Source: Solirubrobacteraceae bacterium
Lineage (GTDB): Bacteria > Actinomycetota > Thermoleophilia > Solirubrobacterales > Solirubrobacteraceae
Length of the DNA stretch: 7,416 bases
Assembly: GCA_023230855.1 (NCBI GenBank)
Contig: JALNWQ010000033.1
Span: forward strand, 1-7,416
Direction: 5' to 3'
In this document: piece after piece, positions 6,084-7,416 of the stretch
Numbering within the stretch: the stretch's first letter is position 1
How the letters are laid out: each line of letters opens with the position of its first letter
Position numbers and translations under genes: made by a program
The notes under the pieces: generated by a model
Databases searched by the model: none
Told to the model about the DNA's origin: nothing
What the model saw: only the letters and a program-made list of their open reading frames with translations

Positions 6084-6099
6084 TCCCGTCGCGACGGGA
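6084..6099. promoter_or_regulatory. 16-bp perfect palindrome upstream of the thiolase
   Basis: TCCCGTCGCGACGGGA reads the same on both strands with no mismatch and ends 12 nt before the Shine-Dalgarno sequence. A dimeric repressor site (for example for a TetR- or GntR-type fatty-acid regulator) is the natural reading for a thiolase gene. In RNA it can also form a 6-bp stem with a CGCG loop. No regulator gene is visible in the window. Confidence 0.45.
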
Positions 6100-6127
6100 C
6101 GGGCACCCAGCGGAAGGACGTCACACC

Positions 6128-7300
<1,173 letters not shown>

Positions 7301-7393
7301 CCGTGATTCCTGAGTAAGGGATCCGGGTCGGTGTTGTCCGGCCTGTTTGGAACGGTGGATCGATCGAGTTGTCGGCAGCTTGTGAGGTGCACC

Positions 7394-7416
7394 GTGTCGG
7401 TGAAGACGAATGGGAA
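7394..7416 (+). CDS. possible start of a downstream gene (partial, 3' cut by window edge)
   Basis: A frame opens after a TGA at 7304-7306 and stays open to the edge. GTG 7394 (MSVKTNG) lies 4 nt after GAGGTG (7384-7389); GTG 7400 in the same frame would have a 10-nt spacing. The region from 7301 is about 58% G+C, well below the rest of the window. There is too little sequence to name a product; a mobile-element gene is possible but unproven. Confidence 0.25.

Overview
The window is about 70% G+C with strong G/C preference at third codon positions, GTG starts at several genes and tight gene packing. This fits a high-GC actinobacterium. Some protein variants (a CTSS thiolase loop, a three-cysteine Nth tail, a Q-type PIN toxin) resemble what I recall from Thermoleophilia/Solirubrobacterales, but that placement is an impression and was not tested.

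Layout. (1) Positions 1-509, + strand: the tail of an upstream gene cut by the window edge, then a complete 125-residue protein I do not recognise. A 12-bp inverted repeat follows (547-599), lying between two convergent genes. (2) Positions 604-2773, - strand: a compact four-gene cluster read as RHH antitoxin (vapB-like), PIN toxin (vapC), endonuclease III (nth) and a DUF1963/YwqG-like protein. Spacings are 3 nt, 2 nt and a 4-nt overlap, which suggests one transcript starting at a leaderless promoter directly in front of the antitoxin. (3) Positions 2822-4192, - strand: a 456-residue polytopic membrane protein with sequence patterns like the GT-C / ArnT-like integral membrane proteins. (4) Positions 4272-5921, - strand: leucyl aminopeptidase (pepA, family M17) with an intact two-metal site and an acidic Ala/Asp/Pro-rich linker. 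(5) Positions 5922-6127: a divergent intergenic region with a leaderless-type promoter for pepA and two palindromes in front of the next gene. (6) Positions 6128-7300, + strand: a complete acetyl-CoA acetyltransferase-type thiolase. (7) Positions 7301-7416: about 58% G+C, clearly lower than the surroundings, with an open frame and possible start near the edge; this may be the next gene or the edge of an acquired element.

How the genes relate: the only cluster with a clear physical link is vapB-vapC-nth-DUF1963. It places a base-excision repair glycosylase and an uncharacterised protein under a promoter that, by family precedent, would be autorepressed by the toxin-antitoxin complex. PepA (peptide turnover), the membrane protein and the thiolase (acyl-CoA metabolism) look like ordinary chromosomal genes with separate control. 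I see no RNA genes, CRISPR array, complete insertion sequence or clear new defence system. The observations most worth a second look are the toxin-antitoxin/nth operon, the variant Nth metal site, the palindrome before the thiolase and the hairpin abutting the membrane-protein start codon.
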